A DNA stretch of 33,759 bases, taken from contig CANRDK010000005.1 of NCBI GenBank assembly GCA_947629345.1, positions 1 through 33,759 on the forward strand, given 5' to 3'. Numbering within the stretch: position 1 is the stretch's first letter; every line of letters begins with the position of its first letter. Shown one piece after another: positions 8,658 to 15,599 of the stretch. The notes beneath the pieces were generated by a model, which searched no databases, was not told where the DNA came from, and was given only the letters and a program-made list of their open reading frames with translations. Position numbers and translations under genes: made by a program. Source of the stretch: an uncultured Clostridia bacterium (GTDB lineage: Bacteria; Bacillota; Clostridia; Christensenellales; Borkfalkiaceae).

Positions 8658-8784
8658 CCCGAAGGGGGGATAGGGTTCAAAAACCCCTCAGTCACTGTGT
8701 GACAGCTCCCCTAAGAGGGGAGCCAAGGGACCCCCGCCACAATTTTTAATTTTATTCTAAATCGCAACATAAGTGTGAAATTTT

Positions 8785-9681
8785 ATGGGTTTTTTCAGTA
8801 AGATCAGGGACGCGCTCAAGAAAACGCGCGACACCGTTGCAACAAAACTGAGGCAGCTCTTCCTCAAAAATAAGCTCGGCGACGCCTTCTATGACGAGCT
8901 CGAGGAGATCCTCATCTCCTCCGACGTCGGCGTCAGAACGGCCGAGGACGTCGTGGAACAGGTCAAGGAGGAGGCCATCGGAAACAAGCTCAAGGATGAG
9001 CAGTTCGTCACAGACCTTCTCAAGGATATCCTCGAGGACACCCTCAACGAGGCACCCGTGCCCGCATTCAACTACCCCTGTGTCATCATGTTCGTGGGGG
9101 TGAACGGCGTCGGCAAGACGACCACCATCGGCAAAGTGGCCAACTATTTTGTGAAACAGCACAAGTCTGTCACCGTGGCGGCGGCGGATACCTTCAGGGC
9201 GGCGGCCACAGAACAGCTTGAGATCTGGGCGGAGCGGGCCAAGGTCCGCATTGTCAAGCACGAGGAGGGGAGCGACCCCTCTGCCGTCGTCTATGATGCC
9301 GTTTCCTCCATGAAAGCGAGAAAGACGGATGTGCTTCTCATCGACACGGCGGGGCGGCTCCACGTCAAGGAGAACCTCATGAAGGAGCTCTCCAAGATGA
9401 ACAGGGTCGTTGAGCGGGAGTTCCCCGAGGCGACATTCTATAAATTTTTGGTGCTCGACGCCACGACGGGGCAGAACGCCTTTTCGCAGGCGAGCGTGTT
9501 CAATGAAGCCGTGGACCTCGACGGCATCGTCCTCACCAAGCTCGACGGCACGGCCAAGGGCGGGTTTGTGTTCTCTCTCTGCGGCGAGCTGAAGGTCCCC
9601 GTCGTCTTTGCGGGCGTCGGCGAAAAAATCGACGACCTCGAACTCTTCGACGCGGAACAGTTCGTTGAGGGATTCTTCTAA
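8785..9681 (+). CDS. ftsY: Signal recognition particle receptor FtsY
   Basis: A 298-residue SRP-GTPase that docks SRP-ribosome complexes at the membrane for co-translational insertion. The N domain occupies about 1-90, followed by the G domain: GVNGVGKTTT at 105-114, ADTFRAAA near 135, LLIDTAGRLH near 185, and TKLDGTAKGG. It has almost no acidic A domain, as in many Gram-positives. The ATG at 8785 begins the family-typical MGFFSKIRDALKKTR, yet the bases before it (TGTGAAATTTT) contain no Shine-Dalgarno sequence. The gene stands alone, flanked on both sides by very similar repeat blocks. Its partner gene ffh lies 1 kb downstream. Confidence 0.96.
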   Translation: MGFFSKIRDALKKTRDTVATKLRQLFLKNKLGDAFYDELEEILISSDVGVRTAEDVVEQVKEEAIGNKLKDEQFVTDLLKDILEDTLNEAPVPAFNYPCVIMFVGVNGVGKTTTIGKVANYFVKQHKSVTVAAADTFRAAATEQLEIWAERAKVRIVKHEEGSDPSAVVYDAVSSMKARKTDVLLIDTAGRLHVKENLMKELSKMNRVVEREFPEATFYKFLVLDATTGQNAFSQASVFNEAVDLDGIVLTKLDGTAKGGFVFSLCGELKVPVVFAGVGEKIDDLELFDAEQFVEGFF

Positions 9682-10275
9682 CTCCCCACCCGCTCTGCAT
9701 GACCCGCGCGCTCATCCTGAGCGGTCGATGGCGTCATCCTACCCCGCGCGCTCATCCTGAGGCGTAGCCGAAGGATCCCGTTAAACGCACGGGGGCTTAT
9801 TCCCTCATTCCGAGCCCCGAAGGGGCGAGAGAATCTCGCTTTAAGAACGGAAGTCCGTAGGTTTACGAGATCCCCTCGCTTCGCAACTTCGCGCTACGCG
9901 CTCGTGCCGCGCTTAGTGCAACAAGAATGCGCGCGGGGCGGGATGAGGGGCTGGCCCGAACGGAGTCCCCCTCGCTTCCCCTTGTAGGGGAAGTACCCCG
10001 AAGGGGGGATAGGGTTCAAACCCCTCAGTCACTGCGTGACAGCTCCCCTAAGAGGGGAGCCAAGTCATTCCAATTACGCCCCCACCACAATTTTTAATTT
10101 TTAATTTTTAATTTTTAATTTTAAATTAAAGTCCGTTGGTCTAATGGGATCCTTCGCTACGCTCAGGATGAGCGCAGCGCGCTCAATTTTTAATTACTTC
10201 CGTTGGTTCAACGGGATGCTTCGCTGACGCTCAGCATGAGCGGGCTGCAAAAATTTCTCTCCCCGTCAAGGAAAA
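9682..10275. repeat. Repeat mosaic between ftsY and ylxM
   Basis: Contents in order: two family D copies (about 9706-9791), a family E stretch (9800-9951) closely matching 8371-8528, one inverted family A element (about 9967-10064), an A/T tract of repeated TTTTTAA units (10088-10128), and further family D copies (about 10131-10240). No gene is supported. The block ends just upstream of the ylxM promoter. Confidence 0.85.
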
Positions 10276-10279
10276 ATGC

Positions 10280-10308
10280 TTGACAGGGGGATTTTTCTTT
10301 GCTATAAT
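10280..10308 (+). promoter_or_regulatory. Consensus promoter of ylxM-ffh
   Basis: Perfect TTGACA and TATAAT hexamers are exactly 17 bases apart. If the last base of the -10 is taken as -7, transcription starts near 10315, only about three bases before the ylxM ATG, so the mRNA would be nearly leaderless. Confidence 0.88.
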
Positions 10309-10317
10309 GTCCATACG

Positions 10318-10695
10318 ATGAAAGATCTGAGATATTTGCAGCTGTGGGACGCCTATGGGCCGCTGCTCACCGACAGCCAGCGGGAGATCTGCGAAAAGTA
10401 CTATCTGTACGATCTCTCCCTCTCCGAGATCGCCGAGGAGAAGGGCATCACGAAGCAGGCCGTCTCCGACGCACTCAAGACGAGCCGCGAACTTCTCGAT
10501 TCTTACGAAGAAAAGCTGCACTTCAACGAACAGACGCAAAATTACTCGCTCGCCGTTTCCTTCATGATGACGGACGTGACGCGTGCGCTCGAGGCCTTTA
10601 AGCAAAAATATCCCACTTATGTGCGGGAAATCGACGAAATCATCGAAAAAGTCACGGTCGGCGAAACGGTCGATCTCGACAAAGAGGAGAATTGA
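10318..10695 (+). CDS. ylxM: YlxM-family putative helix-turn-helix protein
   Basis: A 125-residue member of the YlxM/p13 family, small proteins with a sigma-70 region-4-like helix-turn-helix that are encoded next to ffh and have been linked to the SRP pathway. The helix-turn-helix SLSEIAEEKGITKQAVSDAL is clear near residues 38-57. The track's start at 10276 lies before the -35 element and would have to be read through the promoter; the ATG at 10318 begins at the conserved MKDLRYLQLWDAYGPLLT. No ribosome site precedes it, matching a near-leaderless transcript. Its stop directly abuts the ffh start. Function beyond SRP association is unproven. Confidence 0.9.
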   Translation: MKDLRYLQLWDAYGPLLTDSQREICEKYYLYDLSLSEIAEEKGITKQAVSDALKTSRELLDSYEEKLHFNEQTQNYSLAVSFMMTDVTRALEAFKQKYPTYVREIDEIIEKVTVGETVDLDKEEN

Positions 10696-12006
10696 ATGGC
10701 GCTCTTTGCATCGCTCTCGGAGCGGCTCAACCATATCTTTTCAAAGCTCACCAAGCGCGGGAAACTCACCGAGCTCGAAATAAAGCAGGCCATGCGCGAG
10801 GTCCGCGTCGCCCTTTTGGAGGCGGATGTCAACCTCAAGGTCGCCAAGGACTTCATCGCAGAGGTCAGCGAAAAGGCGGTGGGCCAGCAGGTTCTGCAGT
10901 CCCTCAACCCCGCCCAGCAGGTCATCAAGATCGTCAACGAGGAGCTCATTGCCCTCATGGGTGCGGGGAATGCCAAGCTCGAAGTGAGCCCCAAGCCCCC
11001 GACCGTCATCATGATGTGCGGTCTGCAGGGCGCAGGTAAGACGACGATGTGTGCAAAACTCGCCGTCCAGCTCAAAAAACAAGGCAAAAAGCCCCTCCTC
11101 GTCGCCTGCGATATCTACCGTCCCGCCGCCATCGACCAGCTCAAAGTCGTTGCAAGCAAGGCGGGTGCGGAGGTGTTCGAAAAGGGCACGCAGGCTCCCC
11201 CCAAAACGGCCAAACAGGCCGTGGAATACGCTCTCAAGATGGGGTTTGACACCGTCGTCATCGACACGGCCGGGCGGCTCCATATCGACGAAAAGCTCAT
11301 GCAGGAGCTTGAGGATATCAAGAAGGAAGTTTCCGTCACCGAGATCCTTCTCACCGTCGACGCCATGACGGGGCAGGACGCTGTGAACGTTGCCGAAACT
11401 TTCAACTCCCGTCTCGACGTCACGGGCGTCATTCTGACCAAACTCGACGGCGATACCCGCGGCGGCGCATGCCTTTCGATCAAGGCCGTCACGGGGAAAC
11501 CCATCAAGTTCATCGGCGTGGGGGAGAAGATCACCGACCTCGAGCCCTTCTATCCCGACCGCATGGCCTCAAGAATTTTGGGCATGGGGGACGTTCTCTC
11601 CCTCATCGAAAAGGCGCAGGAGGCCGTCACCGAACAGCAGGCCAAGGAAATGGAGCGCAAGATGCGCGAAAATTCCTTCACCCTTGCCGATTATCTCACG
11701 CAGTTTGAAACGCTCAAGAAGATGGGCGGCGCGGGGGCCCTCCTCAACATGCTCCCCGGGGCGAACAAGATGAAGCTCAAGGACGGGGACATTGACGAGA
11801 GCAAGATCGAGCGGATCCGCGCCATCATTCTCTCAATGACCCCCAAGGAGAGGGATAACCCCAATATCATCAACTCCTCGCGCAAACGCCGCATTGCCTT
11901 GGGCTCGGGAACGACCGTGCAGGACGTCAACCAGCTTTTAAAGCAATTCGAGCAGACCAAGGAAATGATGAAACGCTTCCGCGGGAAGAAGAGACTGCCG
12001 TTTTAA
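10696..12006 (+). CDS. ffh: Signal recognition particle protein Ffh (SRP54)
   Basis: A 436-residue SRP GTPase that binds signal peptides and the SRP RNA and hands ribosomes to FtsY. N domain about 1-90; G domain with GLQGAGKTTM near 109, ACDIYRPAAIDQLK, IDTAGRLHIDE and TKLDGDTRGG; methionine-rich M domain from about 300, with the RNA-binding block SRKRRIALGSGT near 395. The C-terminus stops at MMKRFRGKKRLPF without the glycine/methionine-rich tail seen in some homologues. The ATG follows the ylxM stop with no gap, and GACAAAGAGGAGA just upstream supplies the ribosome site. The SRP RNA gene was not found in this window. Confidence 0.97.
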   Translation: MALFASLSERLNHIFSKLTKRGKLTELEIKQAMREVRVALLEADVNLKVAKDFIAEVSEKAVGQQVLQSLNPAQQVIKIVNEELIALMGAGNAKLEVSPKPPTVIMMCGLQGAGKTTMCAKLAVQLKKQGKKPLLVACDIYRPAAIDQLKVVASKAGAEVFEKGTQAPPKTAKQAVEYALKMGFDTVVIDTAGRLHIDEKLMQELEDIKKEVSVTEILLTVDAMTGQDAVNVAETFNSRLDVTGVILTKLDGDTRGGACLSIKAVTGKPIKFIGVGEKITDLEPFYPDRMASRILGMGDVLSLIEKAQEAVTEQQAKEMERKMRENSFTLADYLTQFETLKKMGGAGALLNMLPGANKMKLKDGDIDESKIERIRAIILSMTPKERDNPNIINSSRKRRIALGSGTTVQDVNQLLKQFEQTKEMMKRFRGKKRLPF

Positions 12007-12230
12007 TGACACCCCCTCAGTCGTCTGTGACGACAGCTCCCCCTCGAGGGGGAGCCGAGGCGCGGCCTGGACGAAGTCACCTTGCCCACCCCTCGAGGGG
12101 TGGGTGCCCCGTAGGGGCGGGAGGGGTGTCGTTCCAATTATGCCCCACCACAATTTTTAATTTTTAATTTTAAATTTTCAATTAGAATGAGCGTCCGTAG
12201 GTTCAATGAGATGCTTACGCTCCCCCCCAA
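12007..12230. repeat. Family A1 and G elements plus A/T tract before rpsP
   Basis: An inverted first half of family A (12011-12060) shows the stem variants CTCCCCCTCGAGGGGGAG and GTCGTC-ACA-GACGAC. A family G element follows (about 12081-12131: CCACCCCTCGAGGGGTGG then GCCCCGTAGGGGC), then the shared border CCACCACAATTTTTAA and an A/T tract up to about 12185. The remaining bases before rpsP hold no gene. Confidence 0.8.
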
Positions 12231-12234
12231 AATC

Positions 12235-12248
12235 GCAACATATGTTGC
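12235..12248. promoter_or_regulatory. Palindromic GCAACATATGTTGC motif upstream of rpsP
   Basis: A perfect 14-base palindrome lies 46 bases before the rpsP ATG. Related words occur near other gene edges in this window (about 520-533, 8764, 19185, 21193), some of them beside a terminator rather than a promoter. It could be a protein-binding site, but nothing in the sequence says for which protein. Confidence 0.4.
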
Positions 12249-12294
12249 AAAAAATCAGTCAAAAATAAAAAATTATCATAGAGAGGTAACAACA

Positions 12295-12588
12295 ATGGTC
12301 AAAATGAGATTGGTCAGAATGGGCGACAAGAAGTCTCCCGTCTACAGGATCGTCGTCGTCGACGCGCGCAAGGCCGCAACAGGTGAGTACATCGAGAAAG
12401 TCGGTTTCTACGATCCCAAGTCCAACCCCGTGACGCTCACGGTGGACGTCGAAAAGGCGAAGGATTGGCTCAGCAAGGGCGTGCAGCCCACCGAAACGGT
12501 GAAGAGCCTCCTCGTGCAGGCGGGCGCCATGGAGAAGCCCACAAAGCTCTCCGCTCCCAAGACCAAGGGAAAGAAAAAGAAGAAGTAA
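12295..12588 (+). CDS. rpsP: 30S ribosomal protein S16
   Basis: A 97-residue S16, a primary-binding protein of the small ribosomal subunit needed for assembly. The N-terminus [20 protein letters not shown], the [18 protein letters not shown] block and the lysine-rich tail are typical. The ORF track starts at 12187 inside the spacer repeats; the ATG at 12295 has the strong ribosome site AGAGAGGTAAC and the conserved start. It lies between ffh and khpA as in many Bacillota, although here each neighbour is separated by a repeat-filled spacer instead of being closely packed. Confidence 0.96.
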   Translation: MVKMRLVRMGDKKSPVYRIVVVDARKAATGEYIEKVGFYDPKSNPVTLTVDVEKAKDWLSKGVQPTETVKSLLVQAGAMEKPTKLSAPKTKGKKKKK

Positions 12589-12596
12589 AATGAATT

Positions 12597-12632
12597 CGAT
12601 GAATTCTTTTCAAGGGCGAAAAGAATTCATCG
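12597..12632. other. Perfect 15-bp inverted repeat after rpsP
   Basis: CGATGAATTCTTTTC and its exact complement flank the 6-base loop AAGGGC, starting 9 bases after the rpsP stop. The arms are A/T-rich and no T run follows, so this is not a standard terminator. It may stabilise the mRNA 3' end or act as a processing site. Confidence 0.7.
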
Positions 12633-13000
12633 AGGGGTTAAGTGCCGTATTCCACAATTGCTTTAACGGCCGACAGCTCCGTTTTTCACAGGGGCAGGAA
12701 GCCGCAGGTATGCGGCAAATTGAGTGCGCTGCCGCAAAAGCGTGGTTTTGCTTCGCGCAGTGATTTGGAACGGTCCGTTGAAGCACGGGGTCCCCTCGGC
12801 TCCCCTTGTAGGGGAGCTGGCGAGCGAAGCGAGACTGAGGGGTTGGAACCCTATCCCCCGCTGCGCGGGTACTTCCCCTACAAGGGGAAGCAAGGGGGGC
12901 TGCGCGGGTACTTCCCCTACAAGGGGAAGCAAGGGGGCTTCGTTTATGGGATCCTTCGTTGCGCTCTGAATGACGCGGCGGGGACACAGACTTCATAAGG
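12633..13000. repeat. Spacer rpsP-khpA with family A element and tandem half-unit
   Basis: A direct-orientation family A element starts at about 12792, and its second half is duplicated with a 39-bp period (12861 and 12900), ending near 12935. A family D-like tail (GGGATCCTTCGTTGCGCTCTGAATGA) follows. Positions 12633-12790 show no gene or known motif. The listed ORFs here (12610..12996, 12642..12998, 12663..12932, 12724..12969) translate the repeat. Confidence 0.8.
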
Positions 13001-13007
13001 AGAAATT

Positions 13008-13247
13008 ATGTTAGATTTAATCAAGTACATCGTCGATCAGTTCGCCGAGGACAAGGAACATGTCGATTATGTCGTGGAGGAGACGGACGACCGTATCAAC
13101 GTCACCATTCTTCTCTCCGATTCCGACATGGGGAAGGTCATCGGCAGGCAGGGGAAGATCGCCAAGGCGCTCAGGACGCTCGTCCGCGCCGCGACCCCCA
13201 AAAATTCCAAGAAATACAGCATTGAGATCAAGGAACGTGAGGAATGA
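13008..13247 (+). CDS. khpA: KH-domain RNA-binding protein KhpA
   Basis: A 79-residue single KH-domain protein (YlqC/KhpA family), which in Gram-positives pairs with KhpB/Jag and binds RNAs that affect cell division and envelope synthesis. The KH motif with its GXXG loop is visible in DMGKVIGRQGKIAKALRTLV. The ATG at 13008 has AAGGAGA at good distance. It follows rpsP as expected, but the rimM-trmD-rplS genes that usually come next are not here; instead a terminator and the pyrH promoter follow. Confidence 0.93.
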   Translation: MLDLIKYIVDQFAEDKEHVDYVVEETDDRINVTILLSDSDMGKVIGRQGKIAKALRTLVRAATPKNSKKYSIEIKEREE

Positions 13248-13255
13248 CAAGATCG

Positions 13256-13284
13256 CCCTGCGGCAGCGGCCGCAGGGTATTTTA
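13256..13284 (+). terminator. Intrinsic terminator after khpA
   Basis: A perfect 9-bp stem CCCTGCGGC-AGCG-GCCGCAGGG is followed by TATTTTATA, starting 8 bases past the khpA stop. The T run is short but interrupted only by A, so this is a probable terminator separating khpA from pyrH. Confidence 0.75.
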
Positions 13285-13314
13285 TAGACCTCCCTTTTCC
13301 GTTCTCTAAAAGTA

Positions 13315-13343
13315 TTGCTTTTTTGTAAGAAATGTGGTATACT
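13315..13343 (+). promoter_or_regulatory. Promoter of pyrH
   Basis: TTGCTT and TATACT are separated by 17 bases, and the -10 carries the extended TGG upstream. The predicted start lies about 20 bases before the pyrH ATG at 13370. Confidence 0.78.
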
Positions 13344-13369
13344 GGAAAAAATTACATGCGGGGATACTT

Positions 13370-14077
13370 ATGGTTCCGAAATACAAACGCGTTCTTTTAA
13401 AACTTTCGGGCGAGGCGCTTGCGGGGGAACAGAGATTCGGCCTCAACGCAGACGTCATCGCAAAGGTCGTCGATCAGCTCGTCAAAGTCCACGAAATGGG
13501 GGTGGAAATTGCCCTCGTCATCGGCGGCGGCAACTTCTGGCGGGGCAGGCAGGGCACCAATATGGACCGCACCACGGCCGACCAGATGGGCATGCTCGCA
13601 ACCGTGATGAATTCCCTTGCCATGATGGACGCCATCGAGAAGCGGGGGATCCCCACGCGCGTACAGACGGCCCTCAACATGGTCTCCGTCGCAGAACCGT
13701 ATGTGCTGAGAAGGACGCTCCGCCACTTTGAAAAGGGACGGATCGTCATCATCGCCTGCGGTACGGGGAATCCGTATTGCTCCACCGATACGGCGGCAGC
13801 CCAACGCTCCTGCGAGATCGGCGCGGACGTCCTGCTCATGGCGAAGAATGTGGACGGCATTTACGATTCCGACCCCGCCAAGAATCCCAACGCGAAGAAG
13901 TACGACACGCTGACCTTTGAGGAGATCATCGAGAAGCGGCTCAAAGCGATGGACGTCACCGCCGCCACCATGTGCATGGAGAACAACATTCCCGTGCTTG
14001 CCTTTGCGCTCGGCGAGGAGGACGCCATTCTCCGCGCCGTCTGCGGGGAACATTTGGGAACGATGATAACGAACTGA
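13370..14077 (+). CDS. pyrH: UMP kinase
   Basis: A 235-residue bacterial UMP kinase that phosphorylates UMP to UDP for pyrimidine nucleotide supply. It shows KYKRVLLKLSGEALAG at the N-terminus, IGGGNFWRGRQG, the TADQMGMLATVMN segment, and the ATP-side block ADVLLMAKNVDGIYDSDP. The track's start at 13334 falls in the -10 region; ATG 13370 begins at MVPKYKRVLLKL and has GCGGGGA upstream. In most Bacillota rpsB and tsf precede pyrH; here they are absent and pyrH has its own promoter. Confidence 0.96.
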   Translation: MVPKYKRVLLKLSGEALAGEQRFGLNADVIAKVVDQLVKVHEMGVEIALVIGGGNFWRGRQGTNMDRTTADQMGMLATVMNSLAMMDAIEKRGIPTRVQTALNMVSVAEPYVLRRTLRHFEKGRIVIIACGTGNPYCSTDTAAAQRSCEIGADVLLMAKNVDGIYDSDPAKNPNAKKYDTLTFEEIIEKRLKAMDVTAATMCMENNIPVLAFALGEEDAILRAVCGEHLGTMITN

Positions 14078-14330
14078 GCGCGATGGCCCTTGGCTCCCCT
14101 TGTAGGGGAGCTGGCGAGCAAAGCGAGACTGAGGGGTTCTGAAACCCTATCCCCCGCTGCGCGGGTACTTCCCCTAAGAGGGGAAGCAAGGGGGGACTGC
14201 GTAACGCTCCCGTTCTCAGCATGACGCCGCATCGGCCCCTTGCCCACCCCTTGAGGGGTGGGTGCCCCGTAGGGGCGGGAGGGGTGTCATACGAACACGC
14301 CACAACTTTTAATTTTCAATTTCAAAAAAA
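14078..14330. repeat. Family A and G elements between pyrH and frr
   Basis: A direct family A element (about 14087-14191, with GGGTT-CTGA-AACCC linking its halves) is followed by a family G element (about 14238-14289) and a short A/T tract reaching the frr ribosome site. No terminator with a T run is seen, so read-through from pyrH into frr across the repeats is likely. Confidence 0.82.
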
Positions 14331-14340
14331 GGAGAATGAT

Positions 14341-14913
14341 ATGATCGACAACGAAAAAGTGGAAGAGATCTTTTTGAATCTCGAAGACAAGCTCGACAAG
14401 ACGGTGCAGGTCCTGCAGGACGACTATGCGGCGATCCGCGCCGGCCGCGCCAATCCCCACATTCTCGACAAGTTACAGGTGGAGGCCTACGGCGCCATGA
14501 GCCCGCTCCAGCAGCTCGGCAATGTCTCCGTCGCCGACGCAAGATGCCTTGTCATCTCCCCGTGGGATAAGTCCCTCTTAAAGGCCATCGAAAAGGCCAT
14601 TCTTGCCTCCAATATCGGCATTACGCCCACCAACGACGGCACCGTCATCCGCCTCGTGTTCCCCATGCTCACCGAGGAGCGCAGGAAGGAGCTCGTGAAG
14701 CAGGTCCGCAAGATGGGTGAAGACGCCAAGATCGCGGCCCGCAACGTCCGCCGCGAGGCCATGGAGGCCCTCAAGAAGATGAAGACGAACAAGGAACTCT
14801 CCGAGGACGAGAGCAAAAACTGCGAGCAGGACGTGGAAGATGCGGTCGGCAAGTGCATGACCAAGATCGACGGCGTCGTTGCAGGCAAGGAAAAGGAGCT
14901 CATGACCGTCTGA
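14341..14913 (+). CDS. frr: Ribosome recycling factor
   Basis: A 190-residue RRF, which with EF-G splits post-termination ribosomes. The long helical domain and the conserved IRAGRANPHILDKLQVEAYG segment are intact, as are the ISPWDKSLLKAIEKAI and RNVRREAMEALKKMK blocks; length is standard. The ATG at 14341 has GGAGAATGAT upstream. The track's longer ORF from 14221 includes spacer repeats and is rejected. The gene follows pyrH across a 263-base repeat-filled gap and overlaps uppS by one base (TGATG). Confidence 0.96.
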   Translation: MIDNEKVEEIFLNLEDKLDKTVQVLQDDYAAIRAGRANPHILDKLQVEAYGAMSPLQQLGNVSVADARCLVISPWDKSLLKAIEKAILASNIGITPTNDGTVIRLVFPMLTEERRKELVKQVRKMGEDAKIAARNVRREAMEALKKMKTNKELSEDESKNCEQDVEDAVGKCMTKIDGVVAGKEKELMTV

Positions 14914-15587
14914 TGACAGCAAGCCATGTTGCGATCATCATGGACGGAAACGGCCGCTGGGCAAAGAAGCGGCTGCTTCCGCGCGCCGCGGGACATCGGG
15001 CGGGCTTCAAGCGCATGCTCGCCCTGATCGACCATGCCTTTTCGTGCGGGGTCACATGCCTCACCCTCTTTGCGCTCTCAATGGAGAACCTGAGCCGCCC
15101 CAAGGAGGAGCTCGACGGGCTCTTCGGCATCTTCCGCGACTATTTCCCCGCCCAGTCGAGACGGCTGAAGGAGAAGGGGATCGTGCTCCGCGTCATCGGC
15201 AACACCTCCCTCCTCCCCGCCGACATTCAGGAGATGATCTCGGATGCCGAACGTCTGACAGCGGGAGGGGAGAACGGCGCGCTCGTCCTCGCCATTGCCT
15301 ATGGGTCCATGCAGGAGATCGTGGGCGCCGCAAACAGGGCGGTGAGAGAGGGAAAGGAGGTCACCGAGGAGGAATTTTCCGCCCTTCTCGGCACGGCGGG
15401 ACTGCCGCCCCTCGACCTTCTCATCCGCACGGGCGGCGAGGTGCGCCTCTCCAACTTTTTGCTCTATCAGGCGGCGTATGCCGAACTGTATTTCTCAAAA
15501 AAACTCTTCCCCGACTTCTCGAACGGGGATTTTGACAGGGTGATGGAGGCATATTCCCTGCGGGACAGGCGGTTCGGCAGGATCTGA
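14913..15587 (+). CDS. uppS: Isoprenyl transferase (undecaprenyl diphosphate synthase)
   Basis: A 224-residue cis-prenyltransferase that builds undecaprenyl diphosphate, the lipid carrier for peptidoglycan, from FPP and IPP. The catalytic motif HVAIIMDGNGRWAKKR (Asp11) opens the protein, LFALSMENLSRP follows, and LIRTGGEVRLSNFLLYQAAYAEL matches the C-terminal signature. The start overlaps the frr stop by one base, with AAGGAGC about 15 bases upstream inside frr, indicating coupled translation. The position before cdsA is the usual one. Confidence 0.95.
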   Translation: MTASHVAIIMDGNGRWAKKRLLPRAAGHRAGFKRMLALIDHAFSCGVTCLTLFALSMENLSRPKEELDGLFGIFRDYFPAQSRRLKEKGIVLRVIGNTSLLPADIQEMISDAERLTAGGENGALVLAIAYGSMQEIVGAANRAVREGKEVTEEEFSALLGTAGLPPLDLLIRTGGEVRLSNFLLYQAAYAELYFSKKLFPDFSNGDFDRVMEAYSLRDRRFGRI

Positions 15588-15599
15588 AAGGTAGGTTGT

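Larger units (their letters stand above)
8274..8784. repeat. Repeat mosaic between smc and ftsY (families C, E, A, A/T tract)
   Basis: No gene is seen. In order there is a family C element (about 8296-8346, a GCCCCCT/AGGGGGC hairpin followed by G runs), a family E stretch (8371-8528, with GAGCCCCGAAGGGGCGAGAG), three tandem 41-bp copies of the family A second-half hairpin (8535-8657), one full inverted family A element ending at about 8728, and an A/T tract. The E and A parts are repeated in the same order on the other side of ftsY (9800-10064). ORF 8456..8695 is a translation of the tandem. Confidence 0.85.

Noticed and set aside
8535-8728. Possible CRISPR array from regularly spaced 41-bp repeats
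   Set aside because: The units are contiguous and nearly identical with no unique spacers, contain a hairpin core shared with other spacers, and no cas gene is nearby.
8371-10064. Insertion sequence or transposon around ftsY
   Set aside because: The flanking blocks are direct repeats of spacer families, and no transposase or terminal inverted repeat pair with target duplication is seen.
9682-10275. SRP RNA gene between ftsY and ffh
   Set aside because: I looked for the conserved SRP RNA helix-8 motifs (GGAA tetraloop with asymmetric loop) and saw only the known repeat families.
10276-10317. Upstream ATG for ylxM at 10276
   Set aside because: It lies before the TTGACA -35 hexamer and so would not be in the transcript; family similarity starts at 10318.
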